From Prochilodus magdalenae (Eukaryota; Chordata; Actinopteri; Characiformes; Prochilodontidae), in assembly GCA_024036415.1 (NCBI GenBank), contig JAMWET010000159.1:67501-131500 (forward strand): 64,000 nucleotides of DNA, read 5' to 3'. The position numbers were made by a program, and so were the translations under genes. The notes under the pieces were generated by a model. The model ran no database searches. It had not been told where the DNA came from and was given only the letters and a program-made list of their open reading frames with translations. The stretch's first letter is position 1. Every line of letters starts with the position of its first letter. Positions 45,075 through 57,699 of this stretch are shown in pieces.

Positions 45075-45400
45075 CACAGAGACGGTTAAAACGTACACTA
45101 TGTGGCCACAAGTATATGGACATCCCTCCCAATTGTTGAGTTCAGAATCTGATCCTAAATCTGCCTTGGTCAACTGTGAGTGTTATCATTTTGAAATGAT
45201 GACAGCGTCTAGAGGACACTGAGTTGTCAGGTGCTGAAGCACTAGCCGCTGTTGCCTCAAGCACCACCTCACTTCAGGGCTTCAAGCTGCTTCTGGAAGC
45301 AATGTCCACACAAGAACTGTGAGCACGGAGCTTCATGAAACAGGTTTCAGTGGATTAAGATCATTATGCAATGCTGCAGTGTCAGTTGGAGTTGTGCCAG
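45075..45400 (+). mobile_element. Tc1-like remnant, family F5
   Basis: The terminal-repeat-like TACACTATGTGGCCACAAGT and the blocks GTGTTATCATTTTGAAATGA and GAGCTTCATGAAACAGGTTT resemble the N-terminal half of a common fish Tc1 family. Strongly decayed. Confidence 0.6.
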
Positions 45401-46164
45401 GCCACTCTGGAAACATTAGTCATATTTCTATCTGCCAGTGTTTTAAACATAAACATATTTACGCTATGCTGAATGAGGGAAATGATCGCCCCCGTGCACG
45501 GAGCATGTGAGACCTCTAACTTGACGATGAAGATGATTTAAAAGCACATGCTATGGCCACCAGATCTAAACCCAGCTAAGAGATATTTGGAAATGAGCCC
45601 AGGCTGAGGCTTAATCCGAGGCACATCAGGTGCTGCTGAGTGGAAAATCTCTCTCGGGCTGAAAAATGGGATATTGTGTGTTACCCTGCATGTTGTACAT
45701 ACTAAACACATTCACAGGAAATAGCCTCTAACCAGTTATTATCACCATGCCGGCCAGTCAATAACAAATCCTGCTGTGCAGCTTTGCTGATTGTACTCCA
45801 TGGGAATGGCATGAGAGGTGACCTTATATGAATTGCACAGGATTACTATACATCCACATTTCACTGAAACAGACATTGTCTAATTGCCTCTGACGTAAAG
45901 GGCAGAACTCAGTGCCTATTCCACTTGATAACAAACGAGTCCTTTCACAGGAAGAGAAGGCTTAAGGCTGGGGTGATGTGGAAAAGCTCTGACAGCAGGG
46001 TGAAAATGTCAAATCATGGTTGGGGACTGGACCTGCACCGCCAGTCATCGCTTCACACTCAATCCATCTTCTGCTGCATTGGAGCAGAGTGTCAGCGATC
46101 CAGCCAAGAGTTTTATATGCCTGCTTATTGAAGGGCTTACCTTCTGTTTACAAGGCTCTCTTGG
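45401..46164. other. Unassigned intronic sequence
   Basis: No exon or repeat recognised. Confidence 0.4.
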
Positions 46165-47290
46165 AACACTTTCCTGGAAGCCGGTGTCCATAATGCATTA
46201 TAACTGCATGCATAAAGATCTATAAACCTTTATAACGCTTTATAATATTAGACATAAGCCTTCGCTACAGTGCATAATTGATCATAATTGCACACATAAA
46301 CCACTTAAACACAACAATACAAGGCTTCATTGCACAAAGTCATAACACGTTATAACCTCTATATACTTTCCCTGTTATTAACATCATAGGTGAAACTGGC
46401 TTCATGAAGCTTAATAACAAATGGCATGTTCATTCACATAATGCTTTATGAAGATCCACAGTGAAGGCTCCTGTTCTCTATTGTTCCTCAGTATCTTCAA
46501 AACGAGTTGAGTTGGTGTGTGCAATTAACATCTAATGAACACTTATAAGCTCACTTTACAGGCTATAAGTAAAGTGATGTTATTAATCGACTTTATGATC
46601 TAAAGCTTTATGTGAAATAATTCATTAAGCAATATGATACGGGTCTAAACAGTAATGTTAAGATCAGTAAAAAGCGATACCCTGGTTTTAACTTTGTCAC
46701 GTTATGAAGCCTTATGCTGTGGTGTTATGTGGTGTTCCCAGTAGAAGTGAACTAAACACTACCTCAACACTTCACTGGCACAGACTCCAATAGAGCACTG
46801 TATACTGTTGCAGTGTTCCATTTCACCCCTGTTCTATTCATCACTCACTGCACTATTTGTCCTCAAGTGTTCAATATATATTCTTCTATGCAAAAAAAAA
46901 ACTCCTGATGTGCAATAATTATCTCAATAAGCTATCCAAAGAATGTGCAATAACTAACTGCTACCTCACCTGTCTATTGTCTGTTTAGGATATACAGTTT
47001 TATAGTCATTTATTATATTGAAATATTTTTTAGGCAGTGTGTATATACTGTATATTATAGTTTTATTTTTATTTTATTTTTATTTTTTCCGTCTGCCTCT
47101 CTCTCAATATTTGCACTTTATGTTAATATGTTATGTTTAATTATTTTGGAGCTTTTGTGGAGGGTATTTTTGTACGCTGTGCAATGACAATAAAGGCATC
47201 TTATCTTATAACAGCTTATGTGCATGATTATGAACCTTTATGTACATTCACAAAGGCTTATGTCAAGCTTTATTTGTTAGTCTGATAATA
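46165..47290 (+). mobile_element. Family N element with a LINE 3' end inside
   Basis: It starts GGAACACTTTCCTGGAAGCC and follows the N1 order (GATCTATAAACC, CCTGTTATTAACATC, GTTCCTCAGTATCTTCAAAA). From about 46790 to 47207 it is interrupted by a retroposon tail ending GCAATGACAATAAAGGCATC plus TTATCTTA. N sequence resumes to about 47285 with an inverted AAGGCTTATGTCAAGC end. Confidence 0.6.
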
Positions 47291-47326
47291 AAGGTCAGCA
47301 ACTAAAATCAAACAGGTCGAGGCAGA

Positions 47327-47423
47327 GAGAGAGAGAGGCTGAGAGAGAGAGAGAGAGAGAGGCTAAGAGAGAGAGAGAGAGGCTGAGAGAGAGAGAGAGA
47401 GAGAGAGGCTGAGAGACTGAGAG

Positions 47424-47491
<68 letters not shown>
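47327..47491. repeat. (GA)n microsatellite
   Basis: AGAGAG runs broken by GGCTGAGA units. Minus-strand Ser/Leu frames come from this repeat. Confidence 0.95.
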
Positions 47492-47497
<6 letters not shown>

Positions 47498-47518
47498 ATA
47501 GAGGGACAGGCCATCGGT

Positions 47519-47700
47519 ATGCCAACTAGGTTTGGCAAAACTTCGCAATGAGGGTTTGTACCTCAGGGGTATATGTACTGGGGCAGAAATTAGGTGCAGG
47601 GGGGCAATCATAATTCGGTAGAGTTGGACCTAGGAAGTGGGGTGTGATTGATGGATTCGGAGCATGTGACTACGATGTCATCGTAGATCGAAGGCAGTGG
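47519..47700 (-). mobile_element. Probable family A LTR remnant
   Basis: TTGGCAAAACTTCGCAATGA at 47532 matches the LTR at 296-780 (near 653), and GTGACTACGATGTCATCG resembles its GACGTCATCG block. The rest has diverged. Confidence 0.4.
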
Positions 47701-47998
47701 TGACAACATTATGAATGCCTGATAGATCTTTATTAGTGCATTCAGTGTGGATATATGATTCATAGAAAGTGGTACTGCTTTTGAACTCTATGATGAATCC
47801 TCGAGCGTTTTATAAATATGCAGTAACACAGGAGTCACTACTCATTAGAAAACAGACGATGACCTGCAATAATAATAAATCACCTATAATACATAATACA
47901 AAACAATTATTACAATTTTATAAGCATATAAGGGGGCTTCACTATAATCTTCATTTAATGTGTTTGGTATTTAAAGCTATAAATATATTGTAAGTATA

Positions 47999-48000
<2 letters not shown>

Positions 48001-48031
<31 letters not shown>
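48001..48031. repeat. Poly(A) run, 31 bp
   Basis: An uninterrupted A tract. It could mark the tail of a retroposed sequence in the minus-to-plus direction, but no adjoining body was recognised. Confidence 0.9.
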
Positions 48032-48033
<2 letters not shown>

Positions 48034-48388
48034 AATGTGGAGGCTAATTTAAAACAAACTGTAAAAAAATCCCCCCAAAATGATGGCAATTTAACTTTTC
48101 GATCGACGGGAGGCAATAACTGATGGGATTTTTCAAAAAATTGTTTTTGGTAATAAATGTGGTTATAACTAATCATAATCACATTATAACCTTGTATGTT
48201 ATTATCCCTTTACAATGCATTATAAAGGATACTGACAGCTACAGCATGTCATTAAGAATTCAGTTTAATTTAATTCAATTAAACATGGTCATTCTACCAA
48301 TGCAGGGCTGTACAGTATGACGGAACACTATCAGGCTTCTACTCCAGTGCAGTAAAAGAATAAATGTGTGTATATATATATATATATA

Positions 48389-48921
48389 CAGGGGTTGGAC
48401 AATTAAACTGAAACACCTGTCATTTTAGTGTGGGAGGTCTCATGGCTAAATTGGACCAGCCTGGTGGCCAATCTTCATTAACTGCACATTGCACCAGTAA
48501 GAGCAGAGTGTGAAGGTTCAGTTAGCAGGTAAGAGCACAGTTCTGCTCAAAATACTGCAATGCACACAACATTATGGGTGACATACCAGAGTTCAAAAGA
48601 GGACAAACTGTTGGTGCACGTCTTGCTGGCGCATCTGTGACCAAGACAGCAAGTCTTTGTGATGTATCAAGAGCCACGGTATCCAGGGTAATGTCAGCAT
48701 ACCACCAAGAAGGACCAACCTCCACCAGCATCACGTAGTGACCTGGCCACTATCCTGCAAGAAGAATGGCTTAAACTCCCTCTGACCACTGTGCAGGACG
48801 CAGTATATGTCATTCCCAAGACGAACTGACGCTGTATTGGCCGCAAAAGGAGGCCCTACACCATACTAATAAATGATTGTGGTCTAAAACCAGGTGTTTC
48901 AGCTTCATTGTCCAACCACTG
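48389..48921 (+). mobile_element. Tc1-derived MITE, family T (T3), inside TA repeats
   Basis: 533 bp with inverted ends CAGGGGTTGGACAATTAAAC and CATTGTCCAACCACTG. 48574-48738 encodes the 54-residue N-terminal peptide MGDIPEFKRGQ...STSIT that stops just past the deletion junction. (TA)n flanks it on both sides. Confidence 0.88.
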
Positions 48922-48922
48922 C

Positions 48923-48960
<38 letters not shown>

Positions 48961-48969
<9 letters not shown>

Positions 48970-49994
48970 TTTTTGGAGTCAAAGTACATTATTACAGCCT
49001 AATTTGGCACTATTAGAGATATGCTTACAAGGTATGCTTAGAAATCATGGTTACCAAGCTACAAAGAGTTATAACCACATTCATAACAAATATTTTTAGT
49101 TATAAATATTATTTATGAATGTCATTATAGCGTGACCACTGTATTACCCAGGTCATTAATGACCAAATACTGACTTCATAAGTAGTTAATAACAGCATAG
49201 AAATGCACACCTAAACTGTTGGACATTCTTCTGCAGATGTAGGCTTGATAAGGTTTGATGACAGGATTGGAGGGGCTCTATAAAGGCCCCCTTATTGATA
49301 CTGTTACACTGGTTGGCTGCTTTTGTGGAGAAACTGTGCCATAACAAGCAGCTTGGTGAACTGCCCTGCTCATTTCTTTAGTCCTCTCTGCCAGCTGTTT
49401 TTCATTTCGTCCTCCTGGCCAGTAGCCGCATGCTCAAAGCTACAGCCCCAACAGGAAGATATGCGCTGGCTTTAGGACTCAGCCTCTGGAAGCAAGTTAA
49501 TTAGACTTGTGAACTTCTTACAAAGACAAAGCCCCCTGCTCTTTCAACAGCTAGCCCAGCACCTGATTTCTACGCAAATGATTCATTTGGCATCTGTTGT
49601 TTGAAAACTCAGTGCTCTGAACAATTGCCCTGATAAGAACAATATAATGGGGCTAATGCAGGGCCTCCAATTTCGGACGGCCATAACCACACCGCCAAAC
49701 AAAGTTTAGCAGTTTCAATTAACACAATTGACTCGGACCAGTTAGCTTCTGACCAAGGTCACCATCAATCAATTTTAATCTAGGAGGGAAATTGTTCGGC
49801 TCTGCAAGACTATGGCCCGCCACAAACTCAAGGACTTGAGAGAGATTTTCTTGGGCTAACAAGCAGGCATGGACAATGTGCCACCATGAGGGCTAACGTA
49901 GTGACAAGTTAAGCGGATTTTGTTAGATCACTTTTCATTCAAACACAAAACATAGTGGTAGTGCCACACTGGTATACAGACTTTGAGACATAAT
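48961..49994. other. Unassigned intronic sequence
   Basis: A T-run at 48961-48974, then about 1 kb that looks unique. No exon recognised. Confidence 0.4.
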
Positions 49995-52010
49995 ACCATT
50001 GCTGCTACTGAGTGCTTTGTGGTCAGCATTACTGCCCCTAAGAGCTGATTGGTTAGCATTACTGTTACTGAGAGCTGATTGCTCAGCATTGCTGCTACTG
50101 AGTGCACATTGGTTAGCATAACTGCTACTGAGAGCTGATCTTTTACCATTACTGCTACCGAGTGCTGATCTTTTATCATGACTGCTACTGAGAGCTGATC
50201 TTTTACCATTACTGCTACCGAGTGCTGATCTTTTATCATGACTGCTACTGAGAGCTGATCTTGTAGCATTACTGCTACTGAGTTCTGATCTTTTAGCATT
50301 GCTGCTACTGAGTGCTGATCTTTTAGCATTGCTGCTACTGAGAGCTGATCTTTTAGCATAACTGCTACTGAGAGCTGATCTTTTACCATTACTGCTACTG
50401 AGAGCTGATCTTTTACCATTACTGCTACTGAGAGCTAATCTTTTAGCATAACTGCTACTGAGAGCTGATCTTTTAGCATTACTGCTACTGAGTGCTGATC
50501 TTGTAGCATAACTGCTACTGAGAGCTGATCTTTTAGCATTACTGCTACTGAGTGCTGATCTTGTAGCATTACTGCTACTGAGTGCTGATCTCTTAGCAGT
50601 ACTGCTACTGAGAGCTGATCTTTTAGAATTGCTGCTACCGAGTGCTGATCTTTTAGCATTGCTACTACTGAGAGCTGATCTTTTAGCATTACCGCTACTG
50701 AGTGCTGATCTTGTAGCATAACTGCTACTGAGAGCTGATCTTTTAGCATTACTGCTACTGAGAGCTGATCTTGTAGCATTACTGCTACTGAGTGCTGATC
50801 TTTTAGCATTGCTGCTACTGAGTGCTGATCTTTTAGCATAACTGCTGCTGATTGCTGATCTTGTAGCATTGCTGCTACTGAGTGCTGATCTCGTAGCATT
50901 ACTGCTACTGAGTGCTGATATCTTAGCCTTCCTGCTACTGAGTGCTGATAGGTTAGCATTGCTGCTACTGAGTGCTGATCTCTTAGCATTACTGCTACTG
51001 AGTGCTGATCTCTTAGCATTACTGCTACTGAGTGCTGATCTTTTATCATGACTGCTACTGAGAGCTGATCTTGTAGCATTACTGCTACTGAGTTCTGATC
51101 TTTTAGCATTGCTGCTACTGAGTGCTGATCTTTTAGCATTGCTGCTACTGAGAGCTGATCTTTTAGCATAACTGCTACTGAGAGCTGATCTTTTACCATT
51201 ACTGCTACTGAGAGCTGATCTTTTACCATTACTGCTACTGAGAGCTAATCTTTTAGCATAACTGCTACTGAGAGCTGATCTTTTAGCATTACTGCTACTG
51301 AGTGCTGATCTTGTAGCATAACTGCTACTGAGAGCTGATCTTTTAGCATTACTGCTACTGAGTGCTGATCTTGTAGCATTACTGCTACTGAGTGCTGATC
51401 TCTTAGCAGTACTGCTACTGAGAGCTGATCTTTTAGAATTGCTGCTACCGAGTGCTGATCTTTTAGCATTGCTACTACTGAGAGCTGATCTTTTAGCATT
51501 ACCGCTACTGAGTGCTGATCTTGTAGCATAACTGCTACTGAGAGCTGATCTTTTAGCATTACTGCTACTGAGAGCTGATCTTGTAGCATTACTGCTACTG
51601 AGTGCTGATCTTTTAGCATTGCTGCTACTGAGTGCTGATCTTTTAGCATAACTGCTGCTGATTGCTGATCTTTTAGCATTGCTGCTACTGAGTGCTGATC
51701 TTTTAGCATTGCTGCTACTGAGTGCTGATCTTTTAGCATTGCTGCTACTGAGTGCTGATTGGTTAGCATTGCTGCTACTGAGTGCTGATCTCTTAGCATT
51801 ACTGCTACTGAGTGCTGATCTCTTAGCATTACTGCTACTTAGAGTTGATCTTTTAGCATGGCTGCTACTGAGTGCTGATTGGTTAGCATTGCTGCTACTG
51901 AGTGCTGATTGGTTAGCATTGCTGCTACTGAGTGCTGATCTTTTAGCATTGCTGCTACTGAGTGCTGATCTCGTAGCATTACTGCTACTGAGCGCTGATT
52001 TGTTAATATA
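49995..52010. repeat. 30-bp minisatellite, about 67 units, with a 27-unit internal duplication
   Basis: The unit is about GAGTGCTGATCTTTTAGCAT plus TACTGCTACT. Because 30 is a multiple of three, both strands stay open and encode 10-residue cycles (MLKDQHSVAV on minus, LLLSADLLAL on plus). 50221-50862 recurs at 51031-51672 with an offset of exactly 810 bp, including unusual variant units. Stops at 50432-50437 and 51242-51247 come from the same G-to-A variant. Not called as a gene. Confidence 0.95.
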
Positions 52011-52934
52011 CTGTATAACAGTGGGGTAAAAAGATTTAAGCTGTTGTGTTCAGAAGCTAAATGAATTATACTAATTGCTCCATATTAACCCATTCATTTT
52101 GGGCTCGCTCAGAAGTGCCCTTAAGCATTTGCCAATCCTGGAAGGCATTTCAGAGTGGCACATTTCACCTCTCCACAAATTCTTTGATGTCATGTTTCAC
52201 CTCCCCATCCCGCCACCCAACATCTAATATCCTAACCCTGAGAGAACCTTCTCGGCTAGGTCCTGTGCCATGATTCCCCATTCATGCTGTGTTTCAAAAC
52301 AAATGAATCAACTAGTCAAATACGTGCAACACAATCTTCGACTGATCCTCGATTGATGTATTTTTTTCTTTTATTTGTTTTATTTAATATTTCACCGAAT
52401 TATTACACTAGAGAGAACAACGAGAGAACGAGCGAGCAAACGATTTGTGACTGTGCAGCCTATAGTCATTAGTAATGTCGGAGGGCTGTCCCTGGATAGC
52501 AGCTAAAAGCCATTTTGGATTGTTTTTCAAAGCCTTTTTTTTGCTGTTGAATTGAACACTGCTGAAAAGAAAATGGATCAATATTAATGATTCATGTTGC
52601 TTTACTAAAGCGGCGCTCTTTCAGTGTTTATTACTGGCTGAAACAGAACCATACTTCCAGCTCTAGCAATGGGCGACAATCAGAATGACAACACAAGGCC
52701 GTTTATGGCAGTACAGGCATGTTTGGGTCCTGGCAGTGCATTTTTGGATATACATACATACATTTAGCAGAGAATAGAAAAGATCACAACACAAACCTTA
52801 TGTCACCTTATGGTATACATACAGCTTCTCCTATAACATTTCACAAGATGGGAGGATACAGAGAGAGGGATCTTTCACCATTCCTGTTGACACGATTTCT
52901 CTAAAGCGTCCAGAGTTCTGGGTTCTGTCCTATG
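52011..52934. other. Unassigned intronic sequence
   Basis: No exon or repeat recognised. Confidence 0.4.
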
Positions 52935-53350
52935 AACTCTACACTTTAGCTCACCACAAAGGGTTTTCTATTGAGGTATGGGCACTGAGATGGCCATGGG
53001 AGGAGCTTGATTTTGTGTCTGGTGAACCATTTTTGTGTAGACTTGGCCACATGTTTAGGGTCATTATCTTGCTGAAAGACCCAGTGATGACCCATCTTCA
53101 ACTTTCGTGCAGAGTCCACCAGATGATTTAAAATATCCTGGTATTTCAGGAATTCAAGATGCCATGCACCCTAACAAGATTCCCAGGGCCTTTGGAAGAG
53201 AAACAAGCTCACAGCATCACTGACCCTCCCCCCATACTTTACAGTGGGGATGAGGTGGTTTTCTACATACTCATCTTTTGTGTTACGCTCGACCCACTTA
53301 AAAGGTTTGTTGTCTTGGTTGAAGCTGAAGTCCCAGTACCGCTTAGTGGA
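52935..53350 (-). pseudogene. Tc1 transposase fragment, DDE region
   Basis: The minus strand encodes KRYWDFSFNQDNKPFKW, then NTKDEYVENHLIPTVKYGG, then after a shift [20 protein letters not shown] (second catalytic Asp) and [14 protein letters not shown]. This is the order of a Tc1 DDE domain. A separate related piece (VLWACVAAISTGNISLVEGR) lies at 53680-53758, out of order. Frameshifts make it dead. Confidence 0.78.
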
Positions 53351-53449
53351 CTCCAGACATTGGCTGTGTAAAACGAATAGAATAGAATAGAACAGTTCAA
53401 CAGTGTAGCAGCAGACACACACATACTGTAGCTTTGGACAGAGAAACCA

Positions 53450-53660
53450 GACACAGTGACTCTGACCCCTGGCTAGCTGTGTTTCTGGTGAAGTTGTCAT
53501 CTTCAACATGTGAGAAATGCCTTGATTGCACTGGAGCCAATGCCATGCAGGATCTCTGTTTCTCGGTGGGATAACTGGATAACTAGCTGTCACTTCAAGG
53601 TGAAACAGTGTTCTGCAGAGAGAGATAAGCTGCCACACATCTGCAGCATCCAACAACAGT
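53450..53660. repeat. Direct repeat, left copy
   Basis: From TGACCCCTGGCTAGCTGTG to AAGCTGCCACACATCTGCAG. It matches 55238-55425 at roughly 80% by eye and has no recognised class. Confidence 0.7.
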
Positions 53661-53829
53661 TCAACAGTATCAGAGAACATCACTATATCTATTCTTCCCT
53701 CTACCAGTGAAATGTTCCCTGTACTAATGGCTGCAACACAAGCCCAAAGCACGATCAATCGTGTGCTTAATAGCTAAAGGGTGTTCAAGAGCCTTTTTTA
53801 CCCATCTCTTCTGTTTTAACTGTTTTAAC

Positions 53830-55163
53830 AGACTTCTGGATTTTGTGGTGAGAATGTAGCAAAGATTTGTATAAAAGACCATTTTCACCACTTAAAGAAA
53901 AAAAAGACCATGCAGCATATCATAAGTATGACTTACTATCTTATAATAATGACTTAGTCTTATAGTTATGACATACTGTCTCATAATTATGACATACTGT
54001 CTCATAATTATGACTTACATATCTCAATTATGAGTTACTGTCTCATAATTATGACTTGCATATCTCATAATTATGACTTACATATCTCATAATTATGACA
54101 TACTGTCTCATAATTATGACTTACATATCTCAATTATGACATACTGTCTCATAATTATGACTTACTGTCTCAATTATGACTTACTGTCTCAATTATGACT
54201 TACTGTCTCATAATTATGACTTACATATCTCATAATTATGACTTACTATCTCAATTATGACATACTGTCTCATAATTATGACTTACATATCTCAATTATG
54301 ACATACTGTCTCATAATTATGACTTACTAATCTCATAATTATGACTTACTATCTCAATTATGACTTACTGTCTCAATTATGACTTACTATCTCATAATTA
54401 TGACTTACTATCTCATTTATGACATACTGTCTCATAATTATCACTTACATATCTCAGAATTATGACTTACTTATCTCACAATTATGACATACTGTCTCAA
54501 TTATGACTTGCATATCTCAATTATGACTTACATATCTCATAATTATGATTTACAATCTCAATTATGACTTACTGTCTCATAATTATGACTTACATATCTC
54601 ATAATTATGACTTACTATCTCAGTTATGACATACTGTCTCAATTATGACTTGCATATCTCATAATTATGACTTGCATATCTCATAATTATGACTTGCATA
54701 TCTCATAATTATGACTTACTATCTCAATTATGACATACTGTCTCATAATTATGACATACTGTCTCATAATTATGACTTACTATCTCATAATTATGACTTA
54801 CTATCTCATAATTATGACTTACTATCTCAATTATGACTTACTGTCTCATAATCATGACTTACTATCTCAATTATGAGTTACTGTCTCAATTATGACTTAC
54901 TGTCTCATAATTATGACTTAGTGTCTCTCAATTATGATTTTGCATCTCATGATTGAGTTACTTTCTTATGACTTAATAAGTCACAATTATGAGATGCTAT
55001 CTTGTATTTACAACTTAACATATCATAATTATAAAGTAGCATCTCATAATTATGACTTAGCCTCTAATCATGTCTTACTATATGGCCTTTTTTTCTTTAA
55101 GTGGTGAAAATGGGCCTCCATAGATTTGCTTTTACTGTCCGCCCCAAATTAGAAACCACTCCT
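53830..55163. mobile_element. Inverted-repeat element whose body is a tandem array
   Basis: CCATTTTCACCACTTAAAG plus an A-run at 53880-53906 is mirrored by a T-run plus CTTTAAGTGGTGAAAATGG at 55086-55113. Weaker inverted similarity continues outward to about 53830 and 55163. Between them lies the TCTCATAATTATGACTTAC array. No transposase. Confidence 0.75.
53925..55075. repeat. Tandem array of about 20-bp ATAATTATGACTTAC units
   Basis: About 1.15 kb of units alternating TCTCATAATTATGACTTACTA, TCTCAATTATGACATACTG and TCTCATAATTATGACTTGCAT types. Each is near-palindromic around ATAATTAT. Confidence 0.93.
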
Positions 55164-55237
55164 GTAACCTTATATCATGTTTTATAAGCAGCTACAATGC
55201 TACCTTTAAATAGTTAATCATGTTCCAACACATGCAC

Positions 55238-55425
55238 TCCTCCACACTGACCCCTGGCTAGCTTTGCTTCGGCTTCGGCTGTCTGTTTCAACATGTCAGG
55301 AAGGCTGTAGCCAGTGGCATGCAGGATCTCTCTCCCTCGTTGGGATATCTAGCTGTCACTTCAAGGTGAAAGAAGGATCTGCAGACAGAGAGAAGCTGCC
55401 ACACATCTCCGGCATTCAACAACCG
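55238..55425. repeat. Direct repeat, right copy
   Basis: From TGACCCCTGGCTAGCTTTG to AAGCTGCCACACATCTCCGG. Same orientation as 53450-53660, on the other side of the inverted-repeat element. Confidence 0.7.
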
Positions 55426-56282
55426 AATCTCAAGAGTGCTTCATTTTGAGAACATCTATCGGAGAACATTGTTATGTAGTAGACCAAGCATCACTTTGAA
55501 CACGCTGCCTGTCATATAACAGTGATCATTACACTGCTAAACCTGTGGGAGAACAAACCTCTGCGTTTGAACTGAAAGGTCACAAATACGGTTCCTTCTG
55601 TCTACTCTGTCTCCCAGCAGTACAGTACACACTGACCAGACTCTTCCTTACAGGCTTTTTGACAATGACTAGGAAGCATTCTCTTTAGGGCCAAGTTCAC
55701 TTCTTCAAAACTCTCCACATTCATGAAGCTCCACACTGCAGTTCACTTTCAGCCAGATATGCTCTACATGCTCTGCAGAAATGTCTCCAGAGGAGCTAAT
55801 TCCATTAAAACAGCTACACACCAACAGCAGGAAGCCTTTACAAACAATCGGTCAGCTTTAAAGCTGGGCATACACTGTCCAATATTAGCCTTGATTGGTC
55901 GGGCTGACTGTATTTCATGACTGTCGCTAAATTTCAGCAGGGTGACAGGGAAAGTGATGTCCCGTTAACCGACCAAATAAGCTCAGATTGAGCCGTCGGA
56001 TGACTGGATAAATGCCTGACATGTCCAAGATGTTGGCTACATGTCTCACAGTTGGAGCAGATCTCACATTCCACCGAAAGCCACATACATGCAGTCACCA
56101 CTACGGCTCCAACAAAGCCGCACACACATAAACCGAGGGATCTGGAGTACCAGTGTCTGTATACCGTCACTGTCCAAAGAAAAACATGCACCTCCATTAG
56201 GTGGATTTTTTATTTTAGCCATTATTCGAACACAGCAGCTGCTGTTTACACTGTGTGGAACTTTCAGAATGAATGGACCAAC
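55426..56282. other. Unassigned, with a dispersed-repeat fragment
   Basis: 56165-56282 is the repeat also seen at 6645-6840 (CTGTCCAAAGAAAAACATGC). No exon recognised in the rest. Confidence 0.4.
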
Positions 56283-56470
56283 ATTACATAACATTTACGG
56301 CATTTAGCGGATGCTCTTATCCAGAGCGCCTTACAAGGTTAATCATATTACAGGTAGGCCAACGTAGTGTTAGGAGTCTTGCCCAAGGACTCTTATTGGT
56401 GTAGCACAGCATAGACACTCAGCCCGAGATTCGAAACCCAGTCTCCCAGTCTCTGGTGGTGGCTACTTAG
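56283..56470 (-). mobile_element. tRNA-derived SINE, type 1 (S5), head truncated
   Basis: The tail (reverse of GGCGCTCTGGATAAGAGC), the GAGTCCTTGGGCAAGACTCC body and a B-box-like GGGTTTCGAATC are present in reverse. The A box is missing. Confidence 0.8.
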
Positions 56471-56884
56471 AGGTACATTGTCTTTGTAGTTTATCAGTAC
56501 AGAAACAGACAAGTTGCACACTACAGTGAGACCAATTTTATTTGGACCTCATTACTGTCTGAACTACCACTGGTCATTGTAGGATTACAGTACAGCACCT
56601 ACAGTGAACAGATTCAGTCAGCTTTCTCTCTATAACCTCTATCTAGTCTCTGTCATTCCTGGATTTTGATTGTTGTCCTATATAGTGTTTGTGACTGACT
56701 GAGCTTGATTCTGTAAATGAGTGCACCTGTTATGTAAGAGTGCATGTAAGCTTATGTAGCCTGAGCTACAGAAACATATGGTTTGTTAAAATATGAAACA
56801 GAACAAATGTGGTCACTGAATACAAAATCAGCCCGCTCAGGATTTAGCCCAAACCGAGTGGCCTGTAACTACAGTCACTGCACA

Positions 56885-57320
56885 CTCTTTACAGCAGTGC
56901 TGCAGGAGAACAGTCTACCAGCCAAAACTATCCAACACGACAGTGCCCTGTGGGCAGCGCCCTGTGACCACTGCTGAAAAAATAGAGGATGACCAACACT
57001 GCACTGTGCAGCAGCAGATGAGCTGTCGTCTCTGACTGTACAGCTACAGGTGGACCAGCACGATGGGAGTGTCTAATAGAGTGGACAGTGAGTGGACACA
57101 GTGTTTAAACACTCCAGCCGGACTGCTGTGTCTGATCCACTCACACCAGCACCACACACACTAACACACCACCACCACCATGTCAGTGTCACTGCAGTGC
57201 TGAGAATGACCCACCACCCACATACCTGCTCTGTGGTGGTCCTGTCGGGGTCCTGCCCATTGAAGAACAGGGTAGTAAAGTATACAGAGAAACAGATGGA
57301 CTACAGTCTGGAACTGTGGA
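56885..57320 (-). mobile_element. Repeat R, longest continuous copy
   Basis: It contains GAGTGTCTAATAGAGTGGAC, TGCTGTGTCTGATCCACTCA, CCATGTCAGTGTCACTGCAG and GGGGTCCTGCCCATTGAAGA in order. It shows that the two parts of the split copy at 16605 and 18524 are one element. Confidence 0.7.
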
Positions 57321-57699
57321 AGTTGCTCCTCTATGCCACTCCTAGAATCCCTTTCCGTATCCGACAGACATGACTGCAAACCTGCATTGGACAGCATCTC
57401 TTTCTTAGCAGGTCTGTCATCCGTTTTTGAAAGTGAGCCCTGTTACTTTCTGACCAATACGAATGTGCAGTCATGCTGCTCCTGCAATGAGTGCTGCTCT
57501 TTGATAAACTATTGTCTGAGCCAAAGAGCAAGGCTGAATGCTCATGTTGGTTTCAGGGCACAACTGCTAAAACTCTTCATTACTGGCTTCACTCTTAAGA
57601 CCGTCAGTATACTCTCACAGCTTTAAAACGTACTACACAATAAAGGTTAAAACCAGAGCAGCAAATAGACGTCCAGTTTATTGGACTGTTTTATTATTA
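57321..57699. other. Unassigned intronic sequence
   Basis: No exon or repeat recognised. Confidence 0.4.

Noticed and set aside
47295..47611. Ser/Leu-rich frames on the minus strand
   Set aside because: They come from the (GA)n microsatellite.
49928..51829. Minus-strand frames of 163, 264 and 194 residues with MLKDQHSVAV repeats
   Set aside because: The 30-bp period keeps every frame open, the plus strand is open too, the stops derive from one repeat variant, and no splice or start context exists.
53171..53758. A 195-residue minus-strand frame, briefly considered as a BTB-domain-like gene
   Set aside because: Its ends are Tc1 transposase pieces and its middle is the dispersed repeat also found at 55238. 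The BTB-like stretch (SDTVELLLDAADVWQL) is not preserved in the second copy.
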